Origin: Larkinella knui
GTDB lineage: Bacteria; Bacteroidota; Bacteroidia; Cytophagales; Spirosomataceae
Length of the DNA stretch: 64,000 nucleotides
Direction of reading: 5' to 3'
Assembly: GCF_003858645.1 (NCBI RefSeq)
Contig: NZ_RQJP01000006.1
Location: 310,001-374,000 of the forward strand
This document shows positions 26,297-35,461 of the stretch, piece by piece (the first letter of the stretch is position 1; each line of letters opens with the position of its first letter). The translations under genes were made by a program, and so were the position numbers. Under the pieces are notes generated by a model. It was given only the letters and a program-made list of their open reading frames with translations, did not search any database and was not told where the DNA came from.

Positions 26297-26328
26297 GTTG
26301 GAGAAAGGCCTTTTGTAGTCTACCTTTG
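26297..26328 (+). promoter_or_regulatory. Strong Bacteroidota-type promoter before the 66-aa gene
   Basis: GTTG (26297-26300), a 20-base spacer and TACCTTTG (26321-26328, full match to TAnnTTTG). Predicted transcription start near 26334, leaving a leader of about 20 bases before the ATG at 26355. Confidence 0.65.
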
Positions 26329-26354
26329 TGCCACCGAAAATGTGAAGTAATATT

Positions 26355-26555
26355 ATGCAATACAATAGCTACTATCTCTTATCCAGTATGATGGGTGATG
26401 AACTGTATCGTCAACATTCTTCAAAAAAGAATCAACCCATTGAGGAGAGTCTGGAAAAACGGTTTAATCTTCTTTCCGAGATCCCTCTGGATCAATTTAT
26501 ACGCAGTGGAATGCCCTGGCTGCGTATTCTGGAAATGCTCGAACGGCGCTATTGA
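26355..26555 (+). CDS. Orphan 66-residue protein of unknown function
   Basis: A small soluble protein beginning MQYNSYYLLSSMMGDELY and ending with an amphipathic helix (FIRSGMPWLRILEMLERRY). There is no signal peptide, cysteine or enzyme motif. It is a complete transcription unit: a near-consensus promoter at 26297-26328 and a 16-bp terminator hairpin at 26592-26637. That arrangement, more than its codons, argues that it is real. A start at either of the internal Met residues (12 or 13) would halve the conserved-looking N-terminus. It might instead be a small RNA with an incidental frame. Confidence 0.55.
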   Translation: MQYNSYYLLSSMMGDELYRQHSSKKNQPIEESLEKRFNLLSEIPLDQFIRSGMPWLRILEMLERRY

Positions 26556-26591
26556 TACGATTCGTACGCTAGCCTTATACTATATCCATCG

Positions 26592-26640
26592 TGAACCCAT
26601 TTCTGACTTTTGATACGAACAGTCAGAAATGGGTTCATTT
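26592..26640 (+). terminator. Terminator of the 66-aa gene
   Basis: A perfect 16-bp stem (TGAACCCATTTCTGAC with its complement), 14-base loop, followed by TTT. It stands 37 bases past the stop and 50 bases before the GH9 gene. Confidence 0.7.
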
Positions 26641-26692
26641 CATTTAACAGGACTTTCCTCCGCAAACGGTAAAAGTTGTAACTTGCCTTTCG

Positions 26693-28639
26693 ATGAGGAA
26701 ATTATTTTTGCTGCTTGGTTTAATTGTTTGGATTTTCGCTTTCAAATCCACCGTAGACGAACAAGCCTGGATACGAATCAATTCCCTGGGGTATCGACCG
26801 GCGGGCACGAAAGTAGCGATCTGGGCCGGAAAAACGGAAGAAGCGGTTTCGCAACCCTTCCAGGTCGTTGAGGCTGGAACCGGGAAAGTGGTTTATGAAA
26901 ACACCGTCGGGAAAGATTTTGGGGCCTACGGTCCGTTCGTTCAAACCCACCGACTTGATTTTTCCGCCGTCCGCAAACCGGGTAACTACTATCTTAAAAC
27001 CGGTACCATCCAATCACCGGAATTTCGAATTGCGGACGACGTATATAACGGGGCGGCTGATTTTTGCTTGCGGTATATGCGCCAGCAGCGCAGCGGCTAC
27101 AATCCCTTCTTAAAAGATTCCTGCCATACCCACGATGGCTATACGATGTATGGGCCGATGCCCGACAGTACGCACATCGATGTTTCGGGCGGCTGGCACG
27201 ATGCCTCAGATTACCTGCAGTATGTACCCACTTCTGCGAATGCCACCTATCACTTACTGGCGGCTTTCCGCGATTTTCCGAAAGTCTTCGGCGATCAGCA
27301 CCTGGCCAACGGGCTGGATGGCGCTAATAACCAGGCCGATGTGTTGGACGAAGCGCGCTGGGGCCTCGACTGGCTGCTCAAAATGCACCCCAAAGACGAC
27401 TGGATGTTCAACCAGTTGGCCGACGACCGGGATCATTCCGGATTGCGCATTCCCAAACAGGATTCTGCGTATGGGAAGGGCTATGAGCGGCCGGTGTATT
27501 TTGCAACCGGAAAACCGCAGGGGCTTTTCAAATACAAGAACCGCGCAACGGGCGTAGCCTCCACCGCCGGCAAGTTCAGCAGCGCGTTTGCCCTGGGCTA
27601 CCAGGTACTGCACCGACGCGACCAGGACTACGCCGAAAAGTTATGGCAACGGGCGCAAAGTGCTTACATGCTCGGCTTGCAAAAACCGGGGGTTTGTCAG
27701 ACTGCTCCGGGCCGGTCGCCCTATTTTTATGAAGAAGATAATTACGTCGATGATATGGAGCTGGCGGCCGTTGAACTATACAATGCCGCCCGCATCCAAG
27801 GCTACAAAGCCGCTGACTACCTCAATAGCGCCTATGCGTACGGTTTGATCGAGCCGGTAACGCCCTGGCTGGGAACCGATACCGCCCGGCATTATCAATG
27901 GTATCCGTTCATCAATATCGGCCATTTCGAGGTTGCCAAGCGCGTGGTCGATTCCCGCCGGCAACATATCATCCAATTTTACCGGGACGGTATTGAGAAA
28001 GTCTGGCAAAAAGCCCAGAATAACGCGTTTTACCGGGGTGTGCCGTTTATCTGGTGCAGCAACAACCTCACGACATCGTTCGCTATTCAGTGTTACTGGT
28101 ACCGCAAACTCACCGGCGATAACCGGTATCTGCAACTCGAGCAGGCTTGTTTCGACTGGCTGTTTGGCTGCAATCCGTGGGGGACAAGTTTTGTGTACGG
28201 TTTACCGGCCGGAGCCGATACGCCCGCCGATCCGCATTCGGCTTTTACGCACCTCAAAAACTACCCCATCGACGGTGGTTTGGTCGACGGGCCGGTGTAT
28301 GGCCGGATTTATAAAAATCTGATCGGCATCGAGCTTAAAGAACCGGATGAATATGCCGGATTTCAGAGCGATCTGGTGGTTTACCACGATGATTACGGCG
28401 ACTACAGTACCAATGAGCCGACGATGGACGGCACGGCGTCGCTGATTTACCTGCTGGCGGCCAAACAGGGCGAAACAGCGGCCGTAACGGAAGCCGCTCC
28501 GGCCAAGGCGAAAGTGGCCAGGAAAGTCGTGAAGCGGAAGAGTTCTTCCCGCAAATCGTCGGTTCGGAAAAAGTCGTCCAGGCGAAAAAAATCGTCGGCC
28601 AAGCATTCATCGGCCAGGAAAAAGCGCAGACGGCGGTAA
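26693..28639 (+). CDS. Glycoside hydrolase family 9 endoglucanase with basic C-terminal tail
   Basis: Secreted beta-1,4-glucanase (648 aa). A signal peptide or N-terminal anchor (MRKLFLLLGLIVWIFAF) is followed by an Ig-like CelD_N domain (about residues 25-105, IRINSLGYRP start) and the GH9 (alpha/alpha)6 barrel. The catalytic Asp residues lie in SGGWHDASDY (Asp 170 and Asp 173) and the acid Glu 575 in YSTNEPTMDGTA; GDNRYLQLEQ and the WLFGCNPWGTSF segment are also family features. The last 45 or so residues are a Lys/Arg/Ser-rich tail (RKSSSRKSS, KKSSRRKKSS, ending KKRRRR) not seen in ordinary GH9 enzymes. There is no T9SS sorting domain. Convergent with the LytTR regulator gene 16 bases away. 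Confidence 0.9.
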   Translation: MRKLFLLLGLIVWIFAFKSTVDEQAWIRINSLGYRPAGTKVAIWAGKTEEAVSQPFQVVEAGTGKVVYENTVGKDFGAYGPFVQTHRLDFSAVRKPGNYYLKTGTIQSPEFRIADDVYNGAADFCLRYMRQQRSGYNPFLKDSCHTHDGYTMYGPMPDSTHIDVSGGWHDASDYLQYVPTSANATYHLLAAFRDFPKVFGDQHLANGLDGANNQADVLDEARWGLDWLLKMHPKDDWMFNQLADDRDHSGLRIPKQDSAYGKGYERPVYFATGKPQGLFKYKNRATGVASTAGKFSSAFALGYQVLHRRDQDYAEKLWQRAQSAYMLGLQKPGVCQTAPGRSPYFYEEDNYVDDMELAAVELYNAARIQGYKAADYLNSAYAYGLIEPVTPWLGTDTARHYQWYPFINIGHFEVAKRVVDSRRQHIIQFYRDGIEKVWQKAQNNAFYRGVPFIWCSNNLTTSFAIQCYWYRKLTGDNRYLQLEQACFDWLFGCNPWGTSFVYGLPAGADTPADPHSAFTHLKNYPIDGGLVDGPVYGRIYKNLIGIELKEPDEYAGFQSDLVVYHDDYGDYSTNEPTMDGTASLIYLLAAKQGETAAVTEAAPAKAKVARKVVKRKSSSRKSSVRKKSSRRKKSSAKHSSARKKRRRR

Positions 28640-28655
28640 GCTTTTACCCCGCCTT

Positions 28656-29396
28656 CTATCGGGTGCGGATCACCGCCAGTTGCTTCATCAGATCGCCCCG
28701 GTTGCTCTCCGGAATGGGAATAGAAGCGGGCTGATTGCGCATAAAGAGCTGATTGCGCTCCAGACGCTCCAAATGGTTTAGGTTGATCAGCAGGGATCGC
28801 GACAACCGGTAAAAATTAGGGTTGGGGAAATATTGGGCGAGATACCCCAGATTCATGGTCAGAAGGTGGGGTTTTTCTTCGTTGATCAAAAAAATCTTGA
28901 CGTAGGCTCCTTCGGCCAACAGGTAAACGACATTGCTTTTATCGACTTTTTCGTACCCTTTATTGATGGGCAGAAATAAGGTTTCAGAAGCCGCCGGATT
29001 CGCCGATTGCTGTCGTTCCTGGGATCGGTTATGGTACGTCAATTCAATCTGAAAAACCAGTTCATTCGGATGAAACGGTTTCAGCAGGTAAGCCGCCGGA
29101 GCCGTGTCTTTCGCGCGTTGAAAGGTAGAAATTTCCGAATTAGCGGTCAGGTAAATAATCGGCATCCAATGAATGAGCAGGAGTTCTTTGGCCGTGGCAA
29201 TACCGTCGGCGGTTGATTTTTTGAGATGAATATCGATCAGGGCCAGATCCGGCGGCTGTCGCCGGACTGCCGCAACCGCCTGCTCAAAATTCCGGGCGAT
29301 GGCCGTTACCCGATGGCCGGCTTTTTCGACGGTCGCCCGGATGTCATTAGCCGTGATGATTTCATCTTCTACAATCAGAATAGTCAAAGGTTCCAT
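28656..29396 (-). CDS. LytTR-type response regulator
   Basis: A 246-residue response regulator: receiver domain first (residues about 5-120; ILIVEDEIITANDI with acidic pair, phospho-acceptor Asp in PDLALIDIHLKK at about 55, Lys in YLLKPFHPNEL at about 107) and C-terminal LytTR DNA-binding domain (about 150-245; NFYRLSRSLLINLNHLERL is typical). It starts seven bases after the stop of the histidine kinase gene, so the two form one operon and presumably one signalling pair. Target genes are not identified; the divergent CsgG-like gene is a candidate. Confidence 0.9.
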   Translation of the reverse strand: MEPLTILIVEDEIITANDIRATVEKAGHRVTAIARNFEQAVAAVRRQPPDLALIDIHLKKSTADGIATAKELLLIHWMPIIYLTANSEISTFQRAKDTAPAAYLLKPFHPNELVFQIELTYHNRSQERQQSANPAASETLFLPINKGYEKVDKSNVVYLLAEGAYVKIFLINEEKPHLLTMNLGYLAQYFPNPNFYRLSRSLLINLNHLERLERNQLFMRNQPASIPIPESNRGDLMKQLAVIRTR

Positions 29397-29403
29397 CGGG
29401 TTC

Positions 29404-31152
29404 TCAAACTTTAAATTCCATCACAAATTGGGTCCCTCCCTCCGATCGAAACCGGTACTCTCCATCCAGTTGATCGACCTGCATCTGGATCAGCCGCATC
29501 CCAAAACCGCCCTGTTGTTCGGTCGAAGCTACGGTATCTAGCGAGGCAGGTAAACCGGGGCCATTATCGACAACGAATATCCGGTATCGGTTGCCTTTCC
29601 ACTCGCTCGAAATCCGGAAAATGGGATTCGGATGATCCGGAAAAGCGTACTTGCAGGCATTCGTAGTCAACTCATTGATAATCAACCCCAGTGGCAGCGC
29701 ATCATCGGCCGATAACTCAAGCCGGACCAGATCGTAGGCCGGCTCGACGCTGGCATAGCCAAAAGTTTGCAGAACGCTCTCGACCAGCTCTGAAATGAAC
29801 GGTGCTACGTCAACCACCACCAACGTATCTTCATCATAAAGCCGCCGGTGGAGAATGGCCATGGCCCGCACCCGCAACTGGCTTTCTTCGACGGCCTTCC
29901 GGGCCGTTTCATCCGCAAGCTGGGTAGCCTGAAGATTAAGGAGGCTCGAAACCACCTGAAGATTATTTTTAACCCGGTGATTCTGTTCTTTTACCAGTTC
30001 GACATTCCGCTGGCTGATTCGCCGATTTTTACGGTATAACCGAAAAAAAATGAGACTCATGGCCGCCGTCACCAGCAAAAGTGCCGATGCCGCCCAGGTG
30101 AAGCGTTGCTGAACCACCAGCGTCTCCGCTCGCAGCGCCAGTTCTTGCTTCTGGGTTTTGAGGAGGGCCTCCCGCTTCTCGCTTTTATACTCCATATTCA
30201 GCCGAACAATGGCCCCGGCGCGGTCGGCCATATAGCTGCTGTTTTCCATTCCGCGCAATTTCTCACTGCGTTCATACGCACGCTTCCAATCGCCAATCAG
30301 CCGATAATACGCCATATATTCCCTTTCAAAAGCGGTATTTACGTTATAATCATTGAAAGGGTTTTCATTTAGCAGCTGCTGGGCCTGCCTCAGATAGCGC
30401 CAGGTTTGTTCGGGTTGTTTGAGGGTGGTATAAATCGAAGCGATTTCCAGCAGCAGGTTGATTCTTGCACCGTCTTCTTTCTCTCTGGCCGCAAGGTCGA
30501 GGGCCGTTTTCAGGTACTGAATGGCCTTCGGATTCCGGTCAGTATCCCAGGTAAAATGGCCCAGCGACGAATTGATACTGATCATGGCCACCGGATCTTT
30601 CAGTTGATAGGCCAGGCGGTAAATTTCCCGGAAGTAGAACAGGGTACTATCAGGCCGTGGCCTGGGTAAGTTTGGTTTTTTTCCACTTTCTGACCAATCG
30701 GTCCGGTGGATCTGGGCCATATTGCCATAGACCCGCATCAGGGCTTTGTCCGAATGAATCCGGCGGGCCACCGCCATGGCCAGCATGGCATACCGGAGCA
30801 TCTCCCCGTAATTTTCCTGTGAACTGGATAACCGATTGTATAAACGGCTTAAATCGAAGGAGTCTCCGCGCGGTTCAAGAATACGCAGTGATTTTAGAAA
30901 CCAGCGTTGGCTGGTCAGGTTATCGCCGGAAGCTTCGTAGGTCTTTCCGTACAGGTAATAGGCTTCGGCCAGCAGCAGCGAGTCATTTTTAGCGATTGCT
31001 TCCCGGTATACCGTGTCGGCATACATCAGCTTATGAGGTTGCAGTTTAAGATACCGGGGCCGCTGCGCACTAGCGTGCTTCGGCAGGATGGCAAAACCAA
31101 GAAAAACGCTCAGAATTAGCTGCGTAAACCGTCTGCTAAAAAATACTGCCAT
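29404..31152 (-). CDS. Sensor histidine kinase, TPR sensor with HisKA_2 transmitter
   Basis: Membrane sensor kinase (582 aa from ATG 31152). Signal sequence (FTQLILSVFLGFAILPKHASA), then a periplasmic helical region with TPR-like pairs (about residues 40-330), a coiled segment, one transmembrane helix (about 351-373) and the transmitter. The phospho-acceptor His is in KEQNHRVKNNLQVVSSLL (about 392), the HisKA_2 type; the ATP-binding domain shows LIINELTTNACKYAF (N box) and VVDNGPGLP (G1). In Bacteroidota such TPR kinases pair with LytTR regulators, as here. The frame is open to 31356, but the added residues lack family character; ATG 31179 is an alternative start. Confidence 0.87.
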   Translation of the reverse strand: MAVFFSRRFTQLILSVFLGFAILPKHASAQRPRYLKLQPHKLMYADTVYREAIAKNDSLLLAEAYYLYGKTYEASGDNLTSQRWFLKSLRILEPRGDSFDLSRLYNRLSSSQENYGEMLRYAMLAMAVARRIHSDKALMRVYGNMAQIHRTDWSESGKKPNLPRPRPDSTLFYFREIYRLAYQLKDPVAMISINSSLGHFTWDTDRNPKAIQYLKTALDLAAREKEDGARINLLLEIASIYTTLKQPEQTWRYLRQAQQLLNENPFNDYNVNTAFEREYMAYYRLIGDWKRAYERSEKLRGMENSSYMADRAGAIVRLNMEYKSEKREALLKTQKQELALRAETLVVQQRFTWAASALLLVTAAMSLIFFRLYRKNRRISQRNVELVKEQNHRVKNNLQVVSSLLNLQATQLADETARKAVEESQLRVRAMAILHRRLYDEDTLVVVDVAPFISELVESVLQTFGYASVEPAYDLVRLELSADDALPLGLIINELTTNACKYAFPDHPNPIFRISSEWKGNRYRIFVVDNGPGLPASLDTVASTEQQGGFGMRLIQMQVDQLDGEYRFRSEGGTQFVMEFKV

Positions 31153-31373
31153 ACGAAAAGATCGGCTGAAGCCATTCATGCCCGGTACGGGTACGGGCCA
31201 AAAAATACGCCGTTGGGAAAAAACGCCCATTCGTAAGGAGATTATCCCAGCCCGTATAGTTACCACTAATTCCTCTCCGGTAATTAAGCAAATTTGAAGA
31301 AGAAAGATAGTAGAAAATAAGTTACTACCCGGCCCCATTCGATTGACTTTGTGCAACCCTCTTTCTTAAAATT

Positions 31374-33098
31374 ATGACTAAGTATCTTTACTATTTCATT
31401 TGTGGGATTCTGCTTACGGGCACGAGCCTGATTCCCTTTTCGCTCCAGGCCCAAAAAGACCCCAAAGTCACGCTTGAAAAGGTGGCTGAAAAATGCAAAG
31501 GACTGCCCCGCGACAAGCGGGTAACGGTGAAAGTGGCTCGCTTCAACATCTCCACGAAATCCTCCCAGGCCAACGCCACGTTCGGGGATGAACTGGCGAC
31601 CATGCTGACTTCCGCCATCCAGCAAACCAATTGCTTTCGGGTACTGGAAATGAACCGCAATGTGGGCGATGCCACGGGTGAAATAGCGTTTGCGCAGGAT
31701 GGGTTCACCAATGGGTCTGGTCCGCAGGCCGGAGCCATGCTGGGTGCGCAACTGGTTATAACGGGCGAAGTCACCGATTTCTCGGAGGGCAAAACCTCGA
31801 CTTCCGTGGCCGGTTTCAGTGTCGGCGGCAACCAGGCAACGGTGGGTTTCACGCTGAAAGTACTTAATCCTCAGACCGGTGAAGTACTCTTTAGCCGCGA
31901 TGTCAATATGAAAGGCAATTCGTCCGGTTTCACCGGTGCCAGTATGTTTGGCGTCAAAGTGGGTGGAACGACCCAAAACCGGGCTGTGCAGGATGCTACG
32001 CAGAAAGCCATTATCAAGTCTGTGGAAATCCTGGCCGACGAAAAAGACAATATGGACATCCCGGAGCCGATGAAACCCAAAGAAATCAAGCGGTATACGG
32101 CCCAGAACTGCCAGACGCTGCGCAACGGATCACCCAAGATCATCATTCTGGTTACGGAAGCCACCACGGCGGGAACCGCCCGCGATAATACGACCACCGA
32201 CCTGAACCGGCGCGAACGCGAACTGGCGTTAAAAGAACGCGAAGCGAATGTGGGGCTAACCCGCGACGTCGTTCAGGGAATATTCGGCCGTCGGCGGGAT
32301 GAACCCACCAAACCGGAGAATACGGCCAGCCGCCAGACGTCTTCGTCGGCAGTCTTTAAACCGGTGGTAATTGAGCAGTCGGCCACCGAAACCGAGCTGA
32401 TCCGGCACTTTGTCGAAGCGGGTTTTCGGGTAGTCGACCCCAAAGTGTATGGAAAGATGCGTCAAATGGCCGATTCGGCCGCCGACCTTGGTGCCATTGC
32501 AGCTCTGGGGCTGAAGATGGGCGCCAATATGATTATTACGGGGCAAACCGTTTCGGAGCGCACCAATTCGCAGGGCGGTATGGTTTCCAGCCGGGCCCGG
32601 TTGGAAATTCGGGCCATTGCCACCGAAGATGGCTCCATTTTAGCGACCAATGCCGTAGCGGGTGGCGGTATTGACGTCTCGGAAGCCATTGCCAACAAAA
32701 TTGCCATCCGGAATGCGTCCGACAATATGGCCCAGTACCTGATGGAACGTCTGTGCACGATGAATCTGCAATTTGCCGGCGTTGAGGCCGGTAAGGCCAA
32801 AGTCACCGCATCGGCCGCCCGCGTCAGCAGTTCGCCGGATGCTTCCATGAACTCCACCGAGATCAGTGTGGCGAACGTCAATTACGCCAAATTGCAAGCC
32901 CTGGCTACGGCGCTCACGAAAAACCCGAAGGTAAAAGGTGTCAAAAAGAACCTGAAAAGCGGTACGACCGAAGGCACCCTGCTGATCGAACACACGGGTA
33001 GTACCGACGACCTCATCGACATGCTGAGTAAAAACCCGGCGGTGAAGTTTGAAGTAACCGGCGTGGAAGAAGGGAAGGCCAATCTGGCGATGAATTGA
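31374..33098 (+). CDS. CsgG-like protein with two CsgG-type domains
   Basis: A 574-residue protein with a signal peptide (CGILLTGTSLIPFSLQAQ). Residues about 30-230 match the CsgG/HfaB fold: KVARFNISTKSSQANATFGD, LGAQLVITGEVTDF, then VLNPQTGEVLFSRDVNMKG. A second, more distant copy of the same fold seems to lie at about 320-465 (LGLKMGANMIITGQTVSER, LEIRAIATEDGSILATNAV), followed by a ferredoxin-like C-terminal region (about 500-570). CsgG forms the outer-membrane pore for curli; no lipobox is visible here and no curli genes are adjacent, so export of curli is not supported. It is divergent from the HisKA_2/LytTR operon. Confidence 0.75.
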   Translation: MTKYLYYFICGILLTGTSLIPFSLQAQKDPKVTLEKVAEKCKGLPRDKRVTVKVARFNISTKSSQANATFGDELATMLTSAIQQTNCFRVLEMNRNVGDATGEIAFAQDGFTNGSGPQAGAMLGAQLVITGEVTDFSEGKTSTSVAGFSVGGNQATVGFTLKVLNPQTGEVLFSRDVNMKGNSSGFTGASMFGVKVGGTTQNRAVQDATQKAIIKSVEILADEKDNMDIPEPMKPKEIKRYTAQNCQTLRNGSPKIIILVTEATTAGTARDNTTTDLNRRERELALKEREANVGLTRDVVQGIFGRRRDEPTKPENTASRQTSSSAVFKPVVIEQSATETELIRHFVEAGFRVVDPKVYGKMRQMADSAADLGAIAALGLKMGANMIITGQTVSERTNSQGGMVSSRARLEIRAIATEDGSILATNAVAGGGIDVSEAIANKIAIRNASDNMAQYLMERLCTMNLQFAGVEAGKAKVTASAARVSSSPDASMNSTEISVANVNYAKLQALATALTKNPKVKGVKKNLKSGTTEGTLLIEHTGSTDDLIDMLSKNPAVKFEVTGVEEGKANLAMN

Positions 33099-33126
33099 TG
33101 GTCTAAATCCGATACTTCGTGCATTC

Positions 33127-33152
33127 AACCGGGACACGCGTCCCGGTTTTTT
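33127..33152 (+). terminator. Terminator of the CsgG-like gene
   Basis: AACCGGGA stem with TCCCGGTT, six-base loop CACGCG, followed by a T run. Confidence 0.85.
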
Positions 33153-33167
33153 AATCCTGTTTTCAGT

Positions 33168-35450
33168 ATGAAGAAACTCTACCTGGTAGCTCTCTTCGGG
33201 CTTATCCTGATCACGGTGGCCCGGGCACAACCCTCGACATTGGTAAAGGACGTTTATCCGTATTTTAACGACGGGTATGCCCTGATTAACAATGTGCTTT
33301 ATTTTTCGGCCGACGACGGCCTGAAGGGCCGTGAACTTTGGCGCACCGACGGAACACCGGAAGGCACGCGTCTGGTAAAAGACATCCGCACGGGAGCTGG
33401 CGGTGTCACGTCTTTGCCCCGGCTGTTTTATAACTTCAAAGGCACCCTGTATTTCATAGCGCGGCAGTGTGGCGAAACGTCCTGCAACCGGCTCTGGAAA
33501 AGCGACGGCACCGAAGCCGGAACGGTGCTGGTTCATCCCGACATCAACGGTATTACGACGCTTTTCGAGTTTAAAAATAAACTGTACTTTCTGACCAGCC
33601 GCAATGAAATCTGGGAAACGGACGGCTCGGCGGCCGGCACCAAACTCGTGAAAACGATTCCGGCTTTTAACGGGATCATCAATTTTACGACCACATCGGA
33701 CTATATCTACCTGACCGCAACGGCGCCTTTCTCCGATGCAACCAATTCGCAACGACTCTGGCGTAGTGACGGAACAACGACCGGCACCGTTGAACTGAAA
33801 GCATTTGGGCGCATCAATACGGCCATCGTAGCCACGGATAATGGTACCGTCTATTTTGCGGCTGACGATCGGACGTACGGTCTTGAGCTCTGGAAAAGCA
33901 ACGGCACGGAGGCCGGAACGGTGCTGGTCAAAAATATCGCCGAAAAGGCTACGAATTCCAATCCCGAAAACTTCTTCACCCTTGGCAATACGGTCTATTT
34001 TACGGCCAATGATGGGCAGAAAATCAGCCTCTGGCGCAGCGACGGCACCGAAACCGGGACCGCAGCGGTAAAGAACAGTCAACTGCCGGATAGTTTTACC
34101 GGGGCCGTTTACGGGACCGTCAAAGTGGGAACGAAGCTCTATCTGTTCGACTGGTTGGGAATCCACCTGTTCGACGGCACCGATGCCGGTATTTCCTTAT
34201 TGCCCAATTCAGCGCTGGGAAACCTGCTTTTCATGCCCCTCATGCCCGAACTTTCGAAAGATGCCGACGGCAATTTTTACTTTGTCGTACAAAACAGTTT
34301 GGATCAGGACATTATCAAACTTGATAGCAAAACGAATGCGTTGCAAAAAATGGGCGTTATTCCATTTGGTTTCGCACCGATTCCGCCGGCCTATGCCCTG
34401 GTCAATACTAGTCTGCTGTTTGGGAAGATCGGTTCGTATGAACTGCACAAAGTGGCGCTCTGTCCACATTCTGCCAAAATCAACACGCCCAACGGCACGT
34501 CGTATTGCCCCGGCGGATCGGTCGGCATTACCGCCGAAGGAACTGGTACCGGGCCGTTTACCTACAAATGGAAATCCGGCTCCGGCGATGTCGGCACCAA
34601 TACCAGTTTGTCGGTTACCAAAGCCGGTATCTACACCATTGAAGTCAGTAACAGCCAGGGTTGTACGGTTTCGGCTTCCGTCGAAATCAAGGAAACCACG
34701 AACCTGCCGGTTTCTATTGTTGGCAGTAATGCCCAGTGTGCCGGCACTTCAGCCCCCCTTTCGGCAACGGTCTCCGGAGGAGCCGCTCCGTATAGCTACC
34801 AATGGAAACAGGGAGGCAGCAACGTTTCCGGGGCCACGTCGTCCACGCTGGCCGTCACCACAACCGGAGTTTACAGTGTTTCTGCTACGGATAGCAAAGG
34901 CTGTAGCGGAACATCGGCGGGTTTTGCCGTCACCATAAAACCAGCTCCCACCGCCAGCATCACAACCGCCACCAGCAGCCTGACCATCGGCGGATCAACC
35001 GTTCTGACCACACCGGCGGCATCCGGTCAGACTTACCAATGGTTCAAAGACGGCCAGCCCATTGCAGGCGCTACCAACAACACGTATACCGCTAAGGACG
35101 CCGGTCAATATACGGTTACAGTCACGCGCGATGGCTGTTCTGCAACCTCTGCGCCAACCCGGATCGATCTGATTCTGGCAACGGAGCCAACACCAACCGC
35201 CTTGGGATTCGAGATAGCGCCCAACCCGGTTTCGCAGAACGCCGAGGTTCGATTACGCATGGTAAAACCGGCCCGGGCGACGTTTACGCTGGTCGATGCC
35301 ACCGGCAGAACCATCCGGGAATGGGAATTTAATCAACCCCGCACGGCACACGACTTTACAATGCCAATGCGGTCGCAAGCTGCGGGCGTGTATTTCCTGC
35401 GCGTAGAATCCAGCGGTCTGAAAGCCGTACGACGTGTTTTGAAGCAATAA
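33168..35450 (+). CDS. T9SS cargo with ELWxTDGT repeats and Ig-like domains
   Basis: A 760-residue surface or secreted protein. Signal peptide (MKKLYLVALFGLILITVARA). The first half (about residues 25-430) consists of repeats of the pattern ELWxTDGTxxGTxLVKxI, a beta-propeller-like repeat common in Bacteroidota surface proteins. Then come three Ig-like/SprB-like modules (about 440-665; YKWKSGSGDVGTNTSLSV, YQWKQGGSNVSGATSSTLAV, YQWFKDGQPIAGATNNTY). The last 75 residues are a type A T9SS sorting domain (FEIAPNPVSQNAEVRL, then AAGVYFLRVES, ending VRRVLKQ). It should be exported by the type IX system and attached to the cell surface. Ligand unknown. Confidence 0.85.
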   Translation: MKKLYLVALFGLILITVARAQPSTLVKDVYPYFNDGYALINNVLYFSADDGLKGRELWRTDGTPEGTRLVKDIRTGAGGVTSLPRLFYNFKGTLYFIARQCGETSCNRLWKSDGTEAGTVLVHPDINGITTLFEFKNKLYFLTSRNEIWETDGSAAGTKLVKTIPAFNGIINFTTTSDYIYLTATAPFSDATNSQRLWRSDGTTTGTVELKAFGRINTAIVATDNGTVYFAADDRTYGLELWKSNGTEAGTVLVKNIAEKATNSNPENFFTLGNTVYFTANDGQKISLWRSDGTETGTAAVKNSQLPDSFTGAVYGTVKVGTKLYLFDWLGIHLFDGTDAGISLLPNSALGNLLFMPLMPELSKDADGNFYFVVQNSLDQDIIKLDSKTNALQKMGVIPFGFAPIPPAYALVNTSLLFGKIGSYELHKVALCPHSAKINTPNGTSYCPGGSVGITAEGTGTGPFTYKWKSGSGDVGTNTSLSVTKAGIYTIEVSNSQGCTVSASVEIKETTNLPVSIVGSNAQCAGTSAPLSATVSGGAAPYSYQWKQGGSNVSGATSSTLAVTTTGVYSVSATDSKGCSGTSAGFAVTIKPAPTASITTATSSLTIGGSTVLTTPAASGQTYQWFKDGQPIAGATNNTYTAKDAGQYTVTVTRDGCSATSAPTRIDLILATEPTPTALGFEIAPNPVSQNAEVRLRMVKPARATFTLVDATGRTIREWEFNQPRTAHDFTMPMRSQAAGVYFLRVESSGLKAVRRVLKQ

Positions 35451-35461
35451 TCATGGCTAGT

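Noticed and set aside
31374-33098. Assignment of the CsgG-like protein to a curli operon
   Set aside because: No CsgA, CsgB, CsgE or CsgF-like gene is nearby and no lipobox is present, so only the fold is claimed.
32640-34166. Minus-strand frame of 508 codons across the CsgG-like gene end and the ELWxTDGT protein
   Set aside because: It crosses a terminator and two real genes on the other strand and has the same low-complexity shadow composition.
33241-34200. Periodic DNA similarity within the T9SS cargo gene considered as a tandem repeat or CRISPR-like array
   Set aside because: The similarity is at protein level (ELWxTDGT repeats) and the units vary in length and sequence; there are no identical repeats with spacers.
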